DNA from: Planctomycetota bacterium
Lineage (GTDB): Bacteria; Planctomycetota; B15-G4; JADJEK01
Direction of reading: 5' to 3'
DNA length: 44,096 nucleotides
Assembly (NCBI GenBank): GCA_016213895.1
Contig: JACQZJ010000137.1
Coordinates: forward strand, 1 to 44,096
Part shown: piece by piece, positions 15,787 to 24,176 of the stretch
How positions within the stretch are numbered: the first letter of the stretch is position 1
Layout: the number at the start of each line of letters is the position of its first letter
Notes under the pieces: model-generated
What the model was told of the DNA's origin: nothing
What the model saw: only the letters and a program-made list of their open reading frames with translations
Databases searched by the model: none
Position numbers and translations under genes: made by a program

Positions 15787-16671
15787 CTAAGGCGCCCGCG
15801 GTTCGGGCGCCGGGGGAAGGAAGAGGGCGAGCCGCTTGCGTGCATCCGGGTCGATGCTCTCCGGCGCCGTCATGATCGCGTCCTTCAGGGCGCTCCGGCA
15901 GGGGCAGGAGCGCGCGCCGAGGACGGCGGGCGCGGCCGCCGCGACCACGGCGCGCGCCGCGGCCACGGTCCGTTCGAGCGCCGCGAGGACCACGCCGACG
16001 CTGACCTCTTGCGCCGCTTCCCGCCAGCAGTCGTAGTCGGTGATGAGGGCGAGGTTGGCGTAGCACATCTCCGCCTCGCGCGCGAGTTTGGCCTCGGGCA
16101 GCGCCGTCATGCCGATGAGCTCGGCCCCGAAGGAGCGGTAGAGGCGCGCCTCGGCGCGCGTGGAGAACTGCGGCCCTTCCATGCACACGTAGGTGCCGGA
16201 GTCGTGCAGCGGCGCGCCCTGCGCGCGCGCAGCGGCCGCGAGCGCGCGCCGCAGATCCGGGCAGTAGGGCTCGGCGAAGGACACGTGCGCCACGCACCCC
16301 GGGCCGAAGAAGGAGGCGGCCCGCACTCCCTTGGTGCGGTCGATGATCTGGTCGGGAACGGCGATCTCGCCCGGACGGTACTCCTCCTTCAGGCTGCCCA
16401 CGGCGCTGGCGCCGATGACCCACTCGGCGCCGAGCGAGCAGAGCGCCCAGATGTTGGCCCGGTAGGGGACGTCCGACGGCGTGAACACGTGGCCGCGCCC
16501 GTGGCGCAAGAGGAAGAGCACGCGCGCCCCGCCGAGACGGCCCTCGAGGATCGGCGCCGAGGGCCGGCCGAAGGGCGTGTCGAGGTCGACGCTCCGGGCG
16601 CGCGCCAGCCCGGCGAGGTCCTGGAAGCCGCTGCCGCCGATCAGGGCGACGGCCGGGTCGTGCTGCTGCAT
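15787..16671 (-). CDS. mtnP: S-methyl-5'-thioadenosine phosphorylase
   Basis: A 294-residue cytoplasmic enzyme of the trimeric PNP/MTAP family, which splits methylthioadenosine to adenine and methylthioribose-1-phosphate for methionine salvage. Motifs include LIGGSGFQDL, RHGRGHVFTPSDVPYRANIW (phosphate and ribose contacts), GASAVGSLKEEYRPG, CMEGPQFSTRAEARLY, IGMTALPEAKLAREAEM and ALITDYDCW; the last favours MTAP over guanosine/inosine PNP. The ATG at 16671 is preceded by GAGGAGG. Longer upstream frames add only low-complexity codons. It is divergent from the aldolase gene. Its substrate arises from SAM use in polyamine synthesis, and radical SAM enzymes make a different product, so a link to the neighbouring radical SAM gene is only positional. 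Confidence 0.9.
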   Translation of the reverse strand: MQQHDPAVALIGGSGFQDLAGLARARSVDLDTPFGRPSAPILEGRLGGARVLFLLRHGRGHVFTPSDVPYRANIWALCSLGAEWVIGASAVGSLKEEYRPGEIAVPDQIIDRTKGVRAASFFGPGCVAHVSFAEPYCPDLRRALAAAARAQGAPLHDSGTYVCMEGPQFSTRAEARLYRSFGAELIGMTALPEAKLAREAEMCYANLALITDYDCWREAAQEVSVGVVLAALERTVAAARAVVAAAAPAVLGARSCPCRSALKDAIMTAPESIDPDARKRLALFLPPAPEPRAP

Positions 16672-16714
16672 GGCGCCTCCTCGCGGCAAGTTCCGCGCTG
16701 GGTGAGGCGCTACC

Positions 16715-16740
16715 TTGACACTCGCGGCGCGCGCGGTCAA
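16715..16740. repeat. TTGAC / GTCAA inverted repeat in the mtnP-aldolase divergent region
   Basis: TTGAC at 16715-16719 and GTCAA at 16736-16740 are separated by a 16-base GC-only spacer. Each half reads as a -35 box on its own strand, so this could be overlapping divergent promoters or an operator. No matching -10 boxes are strong. Confidence 0.3.
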
Positions 16741-16837
16741 TCGCGCGCCGGGACGGGCGCCCGCGGCCGGGCCGCGGCGTTGCGCCGCGCCTGCGGCCGG
16801 GCTAGGAGAGGGATCTCGACCGCGCGCGCCTCGGGCC

Positions 16838-16866
16838 TCGACCGGGAGCGACCCTCCGCCTAGAAT
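16838..16866 (+). promoter_or_regulatory. Candidate sigma70 promoter for the aldolase gene
   Basis: TCGACC at 16838-16843, a 17-base spacer and TAGAAT at 16861-16866 (4 of 6 and 5 of 6 matches). It would give a leader of about 35-40 bases containing the AAGGAG ribosome binding site before ATG16911. Confidence 0.5.
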
Positions 16867-16910
16867 CCCGCGCGCACGCTCGAGCAAAGCACTCACGCAA
16901 GGAGTCCTCG

Positions 16911-18185
16911 ATGGTCGCCGATTTCGACAAGGCGCTGCGGGTGGGACGCCCGCCGAACGTCACTCGCCTCTTCCCCAACTCGCGCGCGCTGCTCGTCAGC
17001 GGCAAGGTGATCGACCGCGCCCTGCTGGCCAAGGGGCAGGCGATGACCATCGCGGCCAACGGCCGCAACCACTTCGCCATCCGCGGCGCGTTGCGCGCCG
17101 CGCAGCGCGCGAACGCCGCGATCATCATCGAGATCGCCAAGTCCGAGGGCGGGGTCAAGGCCTACTGCGCCGTCAACCTGTGGAACATCGCGCGCCAGGT
17201 CGACCAGGTGTGCAACGAGCTCGGCATCACCGTGCCGGTCGCGGTGCACGCCGACCACTACGGCATCAAGGGGCCGGCGGACGTGAAGCTCGCCCGGGAC
17301 GAGATCCCGTCGCTGTTCGACGCAGGCATCACCTCGATCGCCATCGACGCCTCGCACCTGGTCGACGACGAGAACCTCCTCACCAGCCTCCAGCTCATCC
17401 CCCTGGTGCCGAAGTGGGCCGGCCTCGAGACCGAGGTCGGGGAGATCAAGGGCGACGAGGGGCTGTCCACGGTGGAGGAGGCGCTCTACTTGATTCGCGG
17501 CCTGAACGCGCACGACGTCTTCCCGGACTGGATCGCGCTCAACAACGGCTCCACGCACGGCATCGAGGAGAGCGACCTGGGCATCCAGGTGGACCTGACC
17601 GCGCAGATCCACGAGGCGCTGGCGCCGTACCGCGTGTCGGGCGCGCAGCACGGCACGTCCGGCAACAACTCGGACCGGCTGCGCCGCATCGCCCGGGAGA
17701 CCCAGACGACCAAGGCGAACGTGGCCACCGCCTTGCAGATGATCTCCTGGGGCGTCGAGGTCAACGATTACGGCAACGCCATCACGGACAAGAACGGCGC
17801 CTTCATCAAGGTGAAGGACCGCGGCGTGACGGAAGAGGTGTGGGCGGAGATGGTCGCTCAGGCCGAGGCCAAGGGCTGGAAGAAGGGCAACTACAAGAAC
17901 CTCAACCTGCCCTTCGAGAACCGCTTCCTGGGCCAGCCGCGGGAGATCCGCGAGCGCATGGTCCAGGGCGTCGAGGACTTCGTCCACAAGCTGCTGGTCG
18001 AGGTGTTCAACGCCAAGGACACCGCGCCCCTGGCCATCGAGGCCATCCTCAAGGCGGGCTCCTACGATCTCGCGCCGAAGGCGGCCAGGATCGAGGACCC
18101 GGCGCAGTGGACCGAGAAGAAGCTGCGCGCGGCGGCGGCGGCCCTCCAGGGCGGCAAGGGCGCGGCGGGCAACTTCGACGACTGA
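16911..18185 (+). CDS. fba: Class II (zinc) fructose-bisphosphate aldolase family protein
   Basis: A 424-residue cytoplasmic TIM-barrel enzyme. The class II signature is H113-A-D-H116 in VAVHADHYG, with the zinc-binding and phosphate-binding motifs following: IAIDASHL (for the usual DxSH), GLETEVGEIKGDEG, and SGAQHGTSGNNSDRLRR for the late His/phosphate region. It should interconvert fructose-1,6-bisphosphate (or tagatose-1,6-bisphosphate) with DHAP and glyceraldehyde-3-phosphate. It is longer than the 340-360 residues of E. coli FbaA, with an extended C-terminus (PLAIEAILKAGSYDLAPKA) typical of the long subfamily. The start is supported by AAGGAG 8 bases before ATG. It is followed 25 bp later by the sulfotransferase gene. 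Exact sugar-phosphate preference cannot be told from sequence. Confidence 0.88.
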   Translation: MVADFDKALRVGRPPNVTRLFPNSRALLVSGKVIDRALLAKGQAMTIAANGRNHFAIRGALRAAQRANAAIIIEIAKSEGGVKAYCAVNLWNIARQVDQVCNELGITVPVAVHADHYGIKGPADVKLARDEIPSLFDAGITSIAIDASHLVDDENLLTSLQLIPLVPKWAGLETEVGEIKGDEGLSTVEEALYLIRGLNAHDVFPDWIALNNGSTHGIEESDLGIQVDLTAQIHEALAPYRVSGAQHGTSGNNSDRLRRIARETQTTKANVATALQMISWGVEVNDYGNAITDKNGAFIKVKDRGVTEEVWAEMVAQAEAKGWKKGNYKNLNLPFENRFLGQPREIRERMVQGVEDFVHKLLVEVFNAKDTAPLAIEAILKAGSYDLAPKAARIEDPAQWTEKKLRAAAAALQGGKGAAGNFDD

Positions 18186-18210
18186 CGGGCGCGCGCGGTC
18201 GCGCTGCCGG

Positions 18211-19098
18211 ATGAACGACTGGCCAGGTTTCTTCCTCGTGGGCACGGGCCGCTGCGGCTCGTCGCTCTTGCGCCGGCTCGTGGGCCGCCACCCGGAAGTG
18301 CACGTGCCGCAGGAGACGCACTGGATTCCGATCCTCCACGATTTCTTCGGCACGCGCGAGATCACGCTCGACGAGTTCATCGGCGCGGTGCGCGGCGTCT
18401 ACCTGGCCAAGGGCAAGACGACCTACAACCGCATCCTCAAGCAGAACGGCCATACCCACGGGACCTACTGGCCCGAGTTCGCGGCGCGCGCGCAGGGCCT
18501 GCCGCGTAAGAGCGTCGTCACCCTCACCACGGCCTTCCTCGAGGACATCGCCGCGAAGAACGGCCGGTCGCTCTGGGGCGACAAGACGCCCGACTACGGC
18601 CAGTGCATGGGCCTGCTCGAGCGCCTCTGGCCGGGCGCCCGCTTCGCGCACATCCTGCGCGACGGCCGGGACGTGGCGCTCTCCATGTCCGGCGTGCGGA
18701 GCTTCCGCTTCCTGGCGGCCTGGGGCGCGTGCTACTGGCCGGCGATCGCCTGGCGCATGGCGTACGCCGCGAAGGAGCGCGAGGCGCAGGGGGAGATCCC
18801 CCTGGACGAGTTCTTCGACCTCTGGCGCCGCCGCCTGCTGCGCATCCGCGACGAAGCCGCGCGCCTCGCGCCCGGCAAGTACCTGGAGATCTCCTACGAG
18901 GACCTGCTGGCGGACCCGCGCGCCGTCCTGGCGCGCGTGCACGAGCACCTGCGCCTGCCCGGCGGGCGCGACTGGATCGAGGCGGCGGCCGCCGACGTGC
19001 GCTCCGGCGACGCCGGCAAGAACCGGCAGCGCCCCGAGTACCTCGAGCTGACCAGGCGGCACGCCGCGACCCTGGAGGCTCTCGGCTTCCGGCCCTGA
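18211..19098 (+). CDS. PAPS-dependent sulfotransferase family protein
   Basis: A 295-residue protein starting with the 5'-phosphosulfate-binding loop: FFLVGTGRCGSSLLRRLV (residues 7-24), equivalent to the P-loop-like GTxRSGTT motif. Further features are ETHWIP, a WGDKTPDYG stretch typical of bacterial and Stf-like sulfotransferases, then FAHILRDGRDVALSMSGV (the 3'-phosphate-binding RDPRDVALS-like motif) and YEDLLADPRAVLARVHEHL near the end. It should move sulfate from PAPS to a hydroxyl of a glycan, lipid or small molecule in the cytoplasm. There is no signal peptide and no clear ribosome binding site. The position 25 bp after the aldolase gene suggests co-transcription. The acceptor is unknown; nearby surface-glycan genes make a polysaccharide or lipid acceptor plausible. 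Confidence 0.85.
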   Translation: MNDWPGFFLVGTGRCGSSLLRRLVGRHPEVHVPQETHWIPILHDFFGTREITLDEFIGAVRGVYLAKGKTTYNRILKQNGHTHGTYWPEFAARAQGLPRKSVVTLTTAFLEDIAAKNGRSLWGDKTPDYGQCMGLLERLWPGARFAHILRDGRDVALSMSGVRSFRFLAAWGACYWPAIAWRMAYAAKEREAQGEIPLDEFFDLWRRRLLRIRDEAARLAPGKYLEISYEDLLADPRAVLARVHEHLRLPGGRDWIEAAAADVRSGDAGKNRQRPEYLELTRRHAATLEALGFRP

Positions 19099-19115
19099 GG
19101 CGCGCCCGCGCCCGC

Positions 19116-19134
19116 GGCCGCGCCGCGCGCGGCC
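19116..19134. terminator. GC hairpin between convergent sulfotransferase and carbamate kinase genes
   Basis: GGCCGCG pairs with CGCGGCC around a 5-nt loop in a 42-bp convergent gap. No T-tract is present, so function as a terminator is uncertain. Confidence 0.35.
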
Positions 19135-19140
19135 CACCCT

Positions 19141-20100
19141 CTACCAGCGGCCGACGAAGTGCGTGCCGGCGCGGCCCTCCAGGGCGTCCTGCAGCGACTG
19201 CGGGTTGGTGATGAGCGCGCGCTGGCCTCCGCCCTCGAGGAAGTTGATCACCGCCTCGATCTTCGGCCCCATGCTGCCCGCCGGGAACTCCCCGCCCGCC
19301 ATGAACTGGCGAATCTCCTGCAGCGTGACCGCGTTGAGCTGCTTCTCGCCCGGCTTCTTGTAACCGACGCACACGTTGGGGACGGCGGTCAAGATGATCA
19401 GGAGCTGGGCGCCGATCTGGTTGGCGAGCACGGCGGAGGTCAGGTCCTTGTCGATCACCGCTTCGATCCCCTCGTAGGCGCCTTCCTTGCCCTCGGTGAT
19501 GGGGATGCCGCCGCCGCCGCAGGCGATCACGATGTGGCCCGATTGAGCCGCCTCGCGGATCATCTCGCACTGCACCACCTTGACCGGGCGCGGCGAGGGA
19601 ACCACGCGGCGCCAGCCGCGGCCGGCGTCCTCGACGATCTGCCAGCCGAGGCGGTCGCGCAGCTCCTCCGCTTCCACCTGGGTCAGGAAGCGGCCGATCG
19701 GCTTCGTGGGCCGGCTGAAGGCGGGATCCTGGCGGTCGACGAGCACCTCGCTGATCACCGCGACCACCTGGCGCAGGGCCGCGCGCCGGCGCAGCTCGTT
19801 GAGGAGCGACTGCTGCAGGATGTAGCCGAGGCTGCCCTCGGTCTCGGCGACCAGCACGTCGAGAGGCATGGGCTCGACCTCGCTGCGGCTGAGCTCGTTC
19901 TGCAGCAGAAGGCTTCCCACCTGCGGGCCGTTGCCGTGCGTGATCACGATGTTGTAGCTGCGCTCCACCAGGGTCATGAGCTGCTGCGAGATGGTCGCGG
20001 CGTTGCGCTCGTGGTCCTCTACCGTGCAGCGCTCCCTGGCGCCGATGAACGCGTGGCCGCCCATCGCGATCAGCACCACGGGCCGGTCCTTGGTCGTCAT
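19141..20100 (-). CDS. arcC: Carbamate kinase
   Basis: A 319-residue cytoplasmic amino-acid-kinase-fold enzyme that reversibly makes ATP from carbamoyl phosphate. Motifs are AMGGHAF at the start, THGNGPQVGSLLLQNE, ETEGSLGYILQQSLLNEL, TKPIGRF, VPSPRPVKVV, IACGGGGIPI, AVIDKDLTSAVLAN, LTAVPNV and AGSMGPKIEAVINFL. All belong to ArcC. Length is typical. ATG20100 follows AGGAG by about 9 bases; codons upstream in the frame are low-complexity. No arginine deiminase (arcA) or ornithine carbamoyltransferase (arcB) lies in the window, so the usual arginine-deiminase operon context is missing. It may serve purine/allantoin or cyanate-type degradation, or supply carbamoyl phosphate. Confidence 0.93.
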   Translation of the reverse strand: MTTKDRPVVLIAMGGHAFIGARERCTVEDHERNAATISQQLMTLVERSYNIVITHGNGPQVGSLLLQNELSRSEVEPMPLDVLVAETEGSLGYILQQSLLNELRRRAALRQVVAVISEVLVDRQDPAFSRPTKPIGRFLTQVEAEELRDRLGWQIVEDAGRGWRRVVPSPRPVKVVQCEMIREAAQSGHIVIACGGGGIPITEGKEGAYEGIEAVIDKDLTSAVLANQIGAQLLIILTAVPNVCVGYKKPGEKQLNAVTLQEIRQFMAGGEFPAGSMGPKIEAVINFLEGGGQRALITNPQSLQDALEGRAGTHFVGRW

Positions 20101-20343
20101 GTCCGCTGCTCCTGAAGGAACGTCCGGGCCGCGGGCCGGCCGGGAGGTCGGGAAACCAGCCCTGTTAACCGATCTCTCCCCCGGTTTCCAGCCCGCGCGC
20201 GCCGGCCGGCGTGGAAACCCGCCCCGCGCGAATCCTCTGGACGATTGCGTTCGCAAACGGTCAATTGCCGTTCCTTCGGGCGCGCACGCGGCTACTCGAC
20301 CGCCACTCGCGCGGCGCGCGCCCGCTGCCCGGCACGAACCCGC

Positions 20344-21444
20344 ATGTCAGGACTGTCCCGGAGCCTGGTCAACGCCGTCCTCTGCCTTGGCGCGCTCGCG
20401 GCCACCTGCGCCGCGGTGGCGGCGCTTTCCCCCGAGCCCGATCCCCAATTCTACGGGGCGAAGTTCCGCGCCTTCGAGGAGACGAAGGACGAGTACGACA
20501 TCGTCTTCTTCGGCACGAGTCAGACCTTCTACACGCTCATCCCGGCGACCATCGACCGGCAGCTCGCGTCGGCCGGCCTGCCGCTCCGCTCCTACAACTT
20601 CGGCCTGTTCGGGGCCGAGGGCTTCGAGGTCGACCACATGATCGAGCGCGTCCTGGACCTCGAGCCCAGGCGCCTCAAGTGGATCGTGGCGGAATGGACG
20701 CAGTGGAGCGCCGTGCCGCGCCACGAGGCCAACCTCTACACGGACCGCTCCATCTTCTGGCACACGTTCGGGCGCACGGTGGAGGCGGTGCGCTCGGTGT
20801 GGCTGTCGCACGCGCGCTTAGGGCGCAAGCTCGCGGTCACCTGCGCCCACCTGAACCTCATGTGCCAGAGGTACTCGGGCTACGGCCAGGCGAAGCCGAT
20901 CCTGGAGGCGCTCTTCCCGGGCGGCATGCGCTACCGCCACGAACTCGTCGTGGAGGAGATGCGCGAGAAGCGGGGCAACATGTCGCTGCAGCCGAGCGCG
21001 GAGGTCACCTCCATCGAGGCGCCGGCCGGGGACCTCGATGCGTTTGCCGAGCTCAGGGAGGGGCTTGATGCCGAGAACGCGGCGCAGGTGGACCTCGGCG
21101 TGCACAACGCGCACGTGCAGAGGCGGCAGATCGAGCGCATGGCGGCGGCCGGCGTGGAGGTGCTGTACTTCACCTTGCCGGGGGCGGGACCGGCGCCCGA
21201 GGCGTACCGCCTGGCCGAGCGCGGCGATCTGCCCGCCTTCCTGGGGCTGAACAGCGCCGCCCGCTATCCCGGGATCTACCGCCCCGAGTTCTACTTCGAC
21301 CGGATCCACCTGAACGACCTGGGGGCTGCTCGGGCCAGCTACATCGTCGGGCAGGCGCTGGCGCGGTATTTGAAGGGAGAGGGGAGGGACGCGGAAAAGG
21401 CGCGGCCCGGCGCGCCGGCCGGCGCCGAGCGGGGCCCGCGATGA
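20344..21444 (+). CDS. SGNH-hydrolase-like partner of the MBOAT acyltransferase (AlgJ/DltD type)
   Basis: A 366-residue protein with one N-terminal hydrophobic segment (residues 7-29, VNAVLCLGALAATCAAVAAL) acting as signal anchor. The catalytic Ser block is FFGTSQTFYT with Ser59, and the C-terminal DxxH block is FDRIHLND with Asp319 and His322. These are the SGNH signatures of AlgX/AlgJ/PatB/DltD-like enzymes that receive acyl groups at the cell surface. The ATG of the MBOAT gene overlaps its TGA by 4 bases (ATGA at 21441-21444), so translation is coupled. Together they should acetylate an extracellular polysaccharide. The start ATG lacks a strong ribosome binding site. Overall family is clear; the exact substrate is unknown. 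Confidence 0.8.
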   Translation: MSGLSRSLVNAVLCLGALAATCAAVAALSPEPDPQFYGAKFRAFEETKDEYDIVFFGTSQTFYTLIPATIDRQLASAGLPLRSYNFGLFGAEGFEVDHMIERVLDLEPRRLKWIVAEWTQWSAVPRHEANLYTDRSIFWHTFGRTVEAVRSVWLSHARLGRKLAVTCAHLNLMCQRYSGYGQAKPILEALFPGGMRYRHELVVEEMREKRGNMSLQPSAEVTSIEAPAGDLDAFAELREGLDAENAAQVDLGVHNAHVQRRQIERMAAAGVEVLYFTLPGAGPAPEAYRLAERGDLPAFLGLNSAARYPGIYRPEFYFDRIHLNDLGAARASYIVGQALARYLKGEGRDAEKARPGAPAGAERGPR

Positions 21445-22856
21445 TCTTCACGGAGCTGCGCTTCCTGTTCTTCTTCGTCGTGGTGTTCGGCGTCTACTGG
21501 GCGCTGCGCCGGGAGGGCTGGCGCAAGAACTGGCTGCTCGCCACGAGCTACGTGTTCTATGCCGGGTGGGACTGGCGCTTCCTCTTCCTGATCGTGTCAT
21601 CGACGCTCGTCGACTACGTCGCCGGCTGGCAGCTCGCCGGCGGCCCACTGCAGAAGTCCCGTGGCAAACGCCACGTCTGGCTCCTGTTCAGCCTCATCGC
21701 CAACCTCGGCTTGCTCGGTTTCTTCAAGTACTACAACTTCTTCGTCGATTCCGGGGCGCGGCTGCTCCAGTGGCTGGGCCTGCCGGCCTCGGCGCCGGCC
21801 CTGCACATCATCCTGCCGGTCGGCATCAGCTTCTACACCTTCCAGACGCTCAGCTACACGCTGGACGTGTATCGCGGCAAGATCCCGGTGACGCGCAACC
21901 TGCGCGACTTCGCCCTGTTCGTGGCCTTCTTTCCCCAGCTCGTCGCCGGCCCGATCGTGCGCGCCGCCGACTTCCTGCCGCAGTTCAAGAGCGACCACAG
22001 GCTCGCGGACGTGCGCTTCCGCGCCTGTCTCAGCCTCTTCCTGTTCGGCTACATCAAGAAGGCTTGCGTCTCCGACCAGCTCGCGCCCCTGGTCGACCGC
22101 GTCTTTGCCGATCCGGCCGCGTTCGGCTGCTCCGCGCACTGGCTGGCGGTGTGCGTCTTCTGGGTGCAGCTCTAGTGCGACTTCTCCGGCTATTCGGACA
22201 TGGCCATCGCGACCGGCGGGCTGCTTGGCTACCGGCTGCCGGAGAACTTCCTGTTCCCGTACTTCGCCTTCAACCTGAGCGACTTCTGGCGGCGCTGGCA
22301 CGTCACCCTCTCGACCTGGGTCAGGGACTACCTCTTCTACTCCATCGGCGGCAGCCGCGGCAGCGAGCCGCGCGTCTACTTCAACATCCTCTTCTCTTTC
22401 ACCATCATTGGGCTGTGGCACGGCGCGGCCTGGACCTTCGTGGCGTTCGGCGCCCTGCACGGCCTGTTCCTGAGCGCCGAGCGTCTGTGGGCGCGGCTCT
22501 TGCCGGACGAGCGCTGCCTGCCGCGGCGCGCGGTGCACTGCCTGGGCCCGCTCATCATGAACCTCTGCCACATGGTGGCGATGGTCTTCTTCAGAAGCCG
22601 CGACTTTGCGTCCGTGGGGAGCTACCTGGGAACGATGTTCCTGGGCGGCGGCGGAGTGCGGCGGCTTGATCCGGCCTGGTGGTGGGCGGTGGCCGGCTTC
22701 ACGCTGGCGCACTTCGCCATGTACCGCGGGTTCCTGAGACAGAGGGCGCGCGCCCTGCCGGACTGGGCCTTCTCTATAGTCCTCGGCGTGAGCTTCGGCC
22801 TGGCGCTCGCCTTCTCGGCGCGCGAGGTCGCGCCCTTCGTCTACTTCCAGTTCTGA
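21441..22856 (+). pseudogene. MBOAT O-acyltransferase (AlgI-like) interrupted by an in-frame TAG
   Basis: A 471-codon gene for a polytopic O-acyltransferase that moves acyl groups across the membrane to an SGNH partner. Codons 1-244 encode MBOAT sequence (TELRFLFFFVVVFGVYWALR, GISFYTFQTLSYTLDVYRG, FFPQLVAGPIVRA). Codon 245 at 22173-22175 is TAG, exactly where the family has Tyr or similar in the motif Q-L-Y-C/F-D-F-S-G-Y-S-D-M. The same frame then continues CDFSGYSDMAIA, FWRRWHVTLSTWVRDYLFY and GLWHGAAW, with catalytic His327, to a normal stop at 22856. A single TAC-to-TAG change explains this. Other genes here end in TAG, which argues against a recoded stop. Either a recent nonsense mutation or a base-call error. 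Confidence 0.8.
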
Positions 22857-22903
22857 GAGCCGGCCGCGCTGGCGCGGCAGGCGAGTCCAGCGAGGCGTAC
22901 GCC

Positions 22904-24151
22904 ATGAAGCGTGTGATCGACAGGGCCGCCAAGCCGCTCCAGCAGTTCCTGCGCCTCGAGTCCGCCGGCGGCCTGGTGCTGGTCGGAGCCGCGGTCCTGG
23001 CCCTGATCGTGGCCAACTCGCCGCTCGCGGGGCGCTACGCCGCGCTCCTCGACCTTCCCGTGGTCGTGACGGCTGGCGGGTTCGGCGTGGCCAAGCCCCT
23101 GCTCCTCTGGATCAACGACGGGCTGATGGCGGTGTTCTTCCTGCTCGTCGGCCTGGAGCTGAAGCGCGAAGTGTGCGTGGGGCACCTGTCGGCGCTGCGT
23201 CGCGCCGTGCTGCCGGCGGCCGCGGCAACCGGCGGAATGGCCTTCCCCGCGGCGGTGTTCCTGGCGTTCAACTGGGGCGACGCGGCGGCGATGCGAGGCT
23301 GGGCCATCCCCGCCGCGACGGACATCGCGTTCTCCCTGGGGGTCCTCTCGCTCCTCGGGAGCCGCGTGCCAGCGGCGCTGAAGGTATTCCTGTTGAGCGT
23401 GGCGATATTCGACGACCTCGGGGCGATCGTCGTCATAGCGGTGTTCTACGGCGCGGAGATGTCGGCGGCGGCCCTGTGGACCGCCGCGGCGCTGGTTTGC
23501 GTGCTTGCCGCGCTCAACGCCTGTGGCGTGAGGCGCTTGGCGGCGTACATCCTCGTCGGCAACCTGCTGTGGGTGGCGGTGGTGAAGTCCGGAGTCCACG
23601 CCACGCTCGCGGGGGTGGTGCTGGCGGCCGCGATTCCGCTGCCCGAGGGCGCGAGAAGGGCGCGGAACGGCGACGAGGGCGCCGCGCCGCCCCATCCGCT
23701 GGAGGCAGCGCTGCATCCGTGGGTGGCTTTCTGCGTGCTGCCGGCGTTCGCTTTCGCCAATGCCGGCATCTCGCTGGCCGGGCTGTCGCCAGCCGATCTG
23801 CTGCACCCGGTGCCGCTCGGAGTAATGGCCGGGTTGTTCGCCGGGAAGCAGGCGGGAATCATGACCGCGTGCTGGCTCGCCGTGAAGTCCGGGCTCGCCG
23901 ACCTGGGAGAAGGGATGCGCTGGCGGGAACTCTACGGAGTGAGCGTGCTGTGCGGGATCGGCTTCACCATGAGCTACTTCATCGCCTCGCTCGCCTTCGA
24001 ACAGGGGGGCGGCGCCTACTTCGGCCTGGAGCGGCTCGGCATCCTGTGCGCGTCGCTGCTCGCTGGCGTAGCGGGGTACGCGGTGCTGCGGGGCGTGCTG
24101 GGAAGCGCAGCGGGGACGGCGGCCGGCGCGCGTCTCGACCAGGCGGAATGA
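22904..24151 (+). CDS. nhaA: Na+/H+ antiporter NhaA
   Basis: A 415-residue polytopic inner-membrane antiporter that expels sodium in exchange for protons. Diagnostic motifs are INDGLMAVFFLLVGLELKRE, IPAATDIAFSLGVLSLLGSR (Asp140, equivalent to E. coli Asp133), VAIFDDLGAIVVIAVFY (Asp170 and Asp171, equivalent to the essential Asp163/Asp164 pair), GVHATLAGVVLAAAIPL and GLFAGKQAGI (the Lys300 region). It keeps the standard NhaA length plus a short extra C-tail. The ATG at 22904 is preceded by GAGG; upstream codons in this frame are shadow sequence from the MBOAT gene. It starts 47 bp after the MBOAT gene in the same direction. Sodium export fits a marine or saline habitat, but NhaA is widespread. 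Confidence 0.95.
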   Translation: MKRVIDRAAKPLQQFLRLESAGGLVLVGAAVLALIVANSPLAGRYAALLDLPVVVTAGGFGVAKPLLLWINDGLMAVFFLLVGLELKREVCVGHLSALRRAVLPAAAATGGMAFPAAVFLAFNWGDAAAMRGWAIPAATDIAFSLGVLSLLGSRVPAALKVFLLSVAIFDDLGAIVVIAVFYGAEMSAAALWTAAALVCVLAALNACGVRRLAAYILVGNLLWVAVVKSGVHATLAGVVLAAAIPLPEGARRARNGDEGAAPPHPLEAALHPWVAFCVLPAFAFANAGISLAGLSPADLLHPVPLGVMAGLFAGKQAGIMTACWLAVKSGLADLGEGMRWRELYGVSVLCGIGFTMSYFIASLAFEQGGGAYFGLERLGILCASLLAGVAGYAVLRGVLGSAAGTAAGARLDQAE

Positions 24152-24158
24152 CGGCGCG

Positions 24159-24172
24159 GCGCCGGCCGGCGC
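24159..24172. terminator. Palindrome between nhaA and the convergent phosphoribosyltransferase gene
   Basis: GCGCCGGCCGGCGC is a perfect 14-base palindrome in the 25-bp convergent gap. It can fold into a short hairpin but has no T-tract. Confidence 0.3.
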
Positions 24173-24176
24173 GCCG

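Noticed and set aside
14010-15845. Antisense frame of 611 codons over the radical SAM gene
   Set aside because: No domains; the plus strand carries all the cysteine motifs.
16672-16896. Extended N-terminus for MTA phosphorylase
   Set aside because: The extra 75 residues are low-complexity, cross the promoter region, and a good ribosome binding site precedes ATG16671.
22173-22175. TAG in the MBOAT gene as a recoded amino acid
   Set aside because: Several intact genes in the window end in TAG, and I see no recoding signal or suppressor tRNA here.
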